Assembly (NCBI GenBank): GCA_934632155.1
Contig: CAKTXZ010000008.1
Location: 1-64,000, forward strand
From: an uncultured Clostridia bacterium
Lineage (GTDB): Bacteria > Bacillota > Clostridia > Christensenellales > Aristaeellaceae
Reading direction: 5' to 3'
Length of the DNA stretch: 64,000 bases
Shown: in pieces, positions 61,651 to 64,000 of the stretch
Numbering within the stretch: position 1 is the stretch's first letter
Layout of the letters: the number at the start of each line of letters is the position of its first letter
Notes under the pieces: model-generated
What the model was told of the DNA's origin: nothing
Seen by the model: only the letters and a program-made list of their open reading frames with translations
The model's database searches: none
Program-made: the position numbers and the translations under genes

Positions 61651-62370
61651 TTACATTGTTCGGCGGCAACCGTCAACCTGATAATTCTGGCCGGAGACGA
61701 AGCTGGCTTCATCGCTGGCCAAGAAGGTAATGACGTGGGCGCATTCCTCTGCCGTGCCGGAACGGCCGAGGAAGGAAAGCTCCGGCAGCTCGCTGTAGGT
61801 GCTGATATTCCCCGGCGCAACGGCGTTGACGGTAATATTGCTGGGGCCCAGCTCCTTGGCCAACGCCTTGGTAAAAGCGATCACCGCGCCCTTGGTCATG
61901 GAGTAGTCCACCATGTTGCGAAGGCCGTATACGCCCGCGACCGAGGACACGTTGATGATCCGGCCGTAACGCCGCTCCATCATGCCGGGCATGACGGCAT
62001 GCGTGCAGTACATGGTGCCCAGAATGTTGATCTCGATTTTTTGCTTCCAGTAGGCGCTTATCTGATCCTTGAAGGGCTGGTAATGCGCGCGGAAAATGCC
62101 CGCATTATTGACAAGAATGTCAATTTTCCCGAATGTCTCGATTGCTTTTGCCACCATGGCGCGCACGGCGGCCTCATCGGCCACGTCGCAGGGGCAGGCA
62201 AGATAGGCGGCGTTCATCTGGTCAAGCTTCTGGCAAAGCTCTTGAAGGTTTTCCGCCTTCAAATCGTTTACGACGATCTGTGCTCCGCCGCGCGCCAGCT
62301 GAAGCGCGCAGGCTTCGCCGATACCGCGGCCCGCGCCGGTAATCAGCGCGGTTTTTCCTGAAAAGTCCAT
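61651..62370 (-). CDS. Short-chain dehydrogenase/reductase
   Basis: A 239-residue classical SDR. Cofactor motif TGAGRGIGE, NNAG in DILVNNAGIF, and the catalytic Ser and Y-x3-K in NVSSVAGVYGLRNMVDYSMTKGA. The C-terminus ends VDGCRRTM instead of the usual VDGG. The closest well-known relatives are sugar-acid/gluconate dehydrogenases and 3-ketoacyl-ACP reductases. The ATG at 62370 has AAAAGGAG upstream. It follows the binding-protein gene by 22 bases in one operon, favouring a sugar substrate. Confidence 0.9.
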   Translation of the reverse strand: MDFSGKTALITGAGRGIGEACALQLARGGAQIVVNDLKAENLQELCQKLDQMNAAYLACPCDVADEAAVRAMVAKAIETFGKIDILVNNAGIFRAHYQPFKDQISAYWKQKIEINILGTMYCTHAVMPGMMERRYGRIINVSSVAGVYGLRNMVDYSMTKGAVIAFTKALAKELGPSNITVNAVAPGNISTYSELPELSFLGRSGTAEECAHVITFLASDEASFVSGQNYQVDGCRRTM

Positions 62371-62392
62371 TGCTTCATACTCCTTTTGTATT

Positions 62393-63988
62393 TTACTGCG
62401 CATTATAGCGGTCAAAGGCCGCCTGCATAATGGCGATTGCCTCCGGCATGCCCATGCGGTTGACCTCATCCACATACGCGTCGAAGTCGTCGAGCGATTC
62501 CGCGCCCGTGATGAAGCGCAGCTTCATTTCCTTACAGTAGGTATTGACCTGCACCATGATCTCGTTTCTCCGGTCGGCCTCCTCCGTCGTCAGGGTAATG
62601 GGCGGCAGGCTCAGAAAGGACTGCTCGTTTTGATCGCCGTTCCACATGGTGCGAATGCGGTAGGATTCCGCATTGCCCGCCACAGCGGGATGCGCAATTG
62701 CGTCGGTATAGCGATAGTGAGAGCCCACGCCGTTGCGCAGCACGTAGGAAACGTTGCTGTAGGTCATGCCCTGCGGGTTGTTGAGGATCAGGTCGGTATA
62801 TTGGGGAATGCCGTCTTCCCCCCAATTCCACGTTTCGCCTTCGACGCCGAAATTGGCGACCAGCGAGCCTTCAAACGTATAACCGTAGTTCAGGAATTGA
62901 ATGGCCGCCTCCACATTTTTGCAGGCGCTTGTGATGACGGTGACGTATGTCATGCTGGAGCTGACCGGCCACGCCGCAAGACTGGAGCCGATGACCTGAT
63001 CGTGCGTCAGGCGGGGATAGGGGCAATTCGTTACTTCAAAATTCCGGTGACGCAGCGAACGGGTATAGGTGGAGTCTACGCTGTCGCCGATGCAGCCGAT
63101 CAGCTGATTGTCAAACATGCTCTGGCCTTCCGAACCGGTCATGGTGGCGAAGTCCTTGCTGATATAGCCCTTTTGATACCATTTGTTCAGCAGCTTCAGC
63201 ACCTCTTTGTAGGCGGGCTCGTTGACATAGTGCCGCACGGTTTTTCCGTCCGGATCAAGATAAAAGTCCATCAGCATATCATACGCGCCCATCACCATGC
63301 CCATGTGGTTGACGGAGGAGGGATTGAAAAACAGCGGGATGACGCCGGGCTTGTTGTCAAGAATCGCCTGAAAGTAACGCTCGTATTCCTCGATGGTGCA
63401 GGGTTCCTTCATGTTAAATTCATCCAGCCATGTCTTATTCACGTTGAAGCGATGGAACGGCATGGCGTCGGCATAGCTAATCATGTAGAAGCCGTAGACC
63501 TTTCCATTGTCAATGATTTGGCGCTGCGCCGTTTCATTGTGGTGAATGACCTCGTTGTACTGCGGCGCGTATTCCGCCAGATAGGGGGCGAGATCAATGA
63601 TCGCGCCGTCGTCGTACATGGCCTTCAAGCCGCCGGAATACCAGGAAGCGGCGGTCATTTGAATCATGTCGGGCAGCTGGCCGCTCATCAGCATTGTTTG
63701 GAAGCTCTCCGTGGTCGCGGAGCCGGCGGCGGGATGGATGAACTCAATGGTTACGCCCGTATCCTGCTGGAGCTTTCGATAGGCGGGGTTTTCCGCGTAG
63801 GAGGAGATAAAGCTGGTTGCGCTGGCGCTGATGGGCATCCAGTATTTCAGCACTGCGTTTTTCTGGGCGATGGGGTATTGCCCCTCGCGCACGACGGGCG
63901 GCTTGTATTCGCCGGGAATCAGCTCCTGTGCGAGCGCCAGCGGGGCCAGCATGGTGAAGGCGAGGAGGAGGACTAGGAATTTTTTCAT
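62393..63988 (-). CDS. LplA/YtcQ-type extracellular solute-binding protein
   Basis: A 531-residue exported binding protein with signal peptide MKKFLVLLLAFTMLAPLALA-QE. Family blocks include YRKLQQDTGVTIEFIHP, MLMSGQLPDMIQM, LDEFNMKEPCTIEEYERYFQAI and the C-terminal EVNRMGMPEAIAIMQAAFDRYNAQ. The start at 63988 is 12 bases from the window edge, so its ribosome site and any upstream permease genes are only partly visible or unseen. It is transcribed with the SDR gene. Confidence 0.92.
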   Translation of the reverse strand: MKKFLVLLLAFTMLAPLALAQELIPGEYKPPVVREGQYPIAQKNAVLKYWMPISASATSFISSYAENPAYRKLQQDTGVTIEFIHPAAGSATTESFQTMLMSGQLPDMIQMTAASWYSGGLKAMYDDGAIIDLAPYLAEYAPQYNEVIHHNETAQRQIIDNGKVYGFYMISYADAMPFHRFNVNKTWLDEFNMKEPCTIEEYERYFQAILDNKPGVIPLFFNPSSVNHMGMVMGAYDMLMDFYLDPDGKTVRHYVNEPAYKEVLKLLNKWYQKGYISKDFATMTGSEGQSMFDNQLIGCIGDSVDSTYTRSLRHRNFEVTNCPYPRLTHDQVIGSSLAAWPVSSSMTYVTVITSACKNVEAAIQFLNYGYTFEGSLVANFGVEGETWNWGEDGIPQYTDLILNNPQGMTYSNVSYVLRNGVGSHYRYTDAIAHPAVAGNAESYRIRTMWNGDQNEQSFLSLPPITLTTEEADRRNEIMVQVNTYCKEMKLRFITGAESLDDFDAYVDEVNRMGMPEAIAIMQAAFDRYNAQ

Positions 63989-64000
63989 GGGGAAACGCTC

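Noticed and set aside
1..64000. Search for tRNA, rRNA and CRISPR arrays
   Set aside because: No T-loop GTTCGAATC/GTTCGAGTC context with a matching acceptor stem, no rRNA conserved blocks, and no regularly spaced direct repeats were seen.

Overview
The window reads as a moderately high-GC chromosome segment from a Gram-positive, anaerobic, carbohydrate-scavenging bacterium. The best guess is a gut-type Clostridia lineage, possibly near Christensenellales. Support comes from the SepF/YggT/DivIVA division cluster, a RelA/SpoT-type stringent factor, an AgrC/AgrA-type (GHKL/LytTR) two-component pair, VanW and class A PBP cell-wall proteins, many sugar-type ABC importer parts, and strong AGGAGG ribosome sites with frequent GTG/TTG starts. 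No rRNA, tRNA or CRISPR array was found.

Layout. 1-5.9 kb: the end of relA/spoT, then a membrane HlyD-like protein, yggS, an unusually long sepF, yggT and divIVA (division/envelope operon). 6.1-8.6 kb: ROK sugar kinase, MscS channel, TatD nuclease. 8.9-12.8 kb: sugar isomerase/epimerase, two Gfo/Idh/MocA dehydrogenases, and a divergent PlsC-like acyltransferase. 13-17.6 kb: GNAT, an AgrC/AgrA-like pair divergent from a BspA-type leucine-rich-repeat gene across overlapping promoters, and a Dabb protein. 17.7-24.5 kb: ECF sigma factor with a membrane PepSY partner, PBP1A and FtsH. 24.6-33.1 kb: an orphan solute-binding protein with galactokinase, two membrane proteins, tsaE-tsaB-rimI, and a large secreted or anchored beta-propeller-like protein behind a perfect consensus promoter. 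33.1-42 kb: a non-coding stretch rich in hairpins and repeats, glpK, an SLC13 permease, a TetR regulator, VanW, an orphan PotD-like binding protein and ackA.

42-51.5 kb: a GH39-like glycosidase, then a seven-gene minus-strand operon of RDD protein, an Ugp-type ABC importer (ATPase, two permeases, binding protein), a secreted staphylococcal-nuclease/OB-fold protein and a secreted triple-OB-fold protein. I read this operon as a possible extracellular nucleic-acid or nucleotide scavenging system. 51.7-64 kb: GNAT, a decayed non-coding stretch, a nucleoside hydrolase with an Asp-box (sialidase-like) protein, a broken dihydrodipicolinate synthase/N-acetylneuraminate lyase-family gene, an LplB/YtcP/LplA-type importer with its membrane AraC regulator, then an SDR and another binding protein cut by the window edge region.

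Two dispersed repeat families were found by eye. One is a 162-163 bp element with TTAA-ended terminal inverted repeats (17086-17248 and 52625-52786), which looks like a MITE. The other is an 80 bp element built around a strong terminator hairpin (about 12878-12957 and 33252-33332). Function calls rest on motifs and domain layout read directly; no database search was possible.
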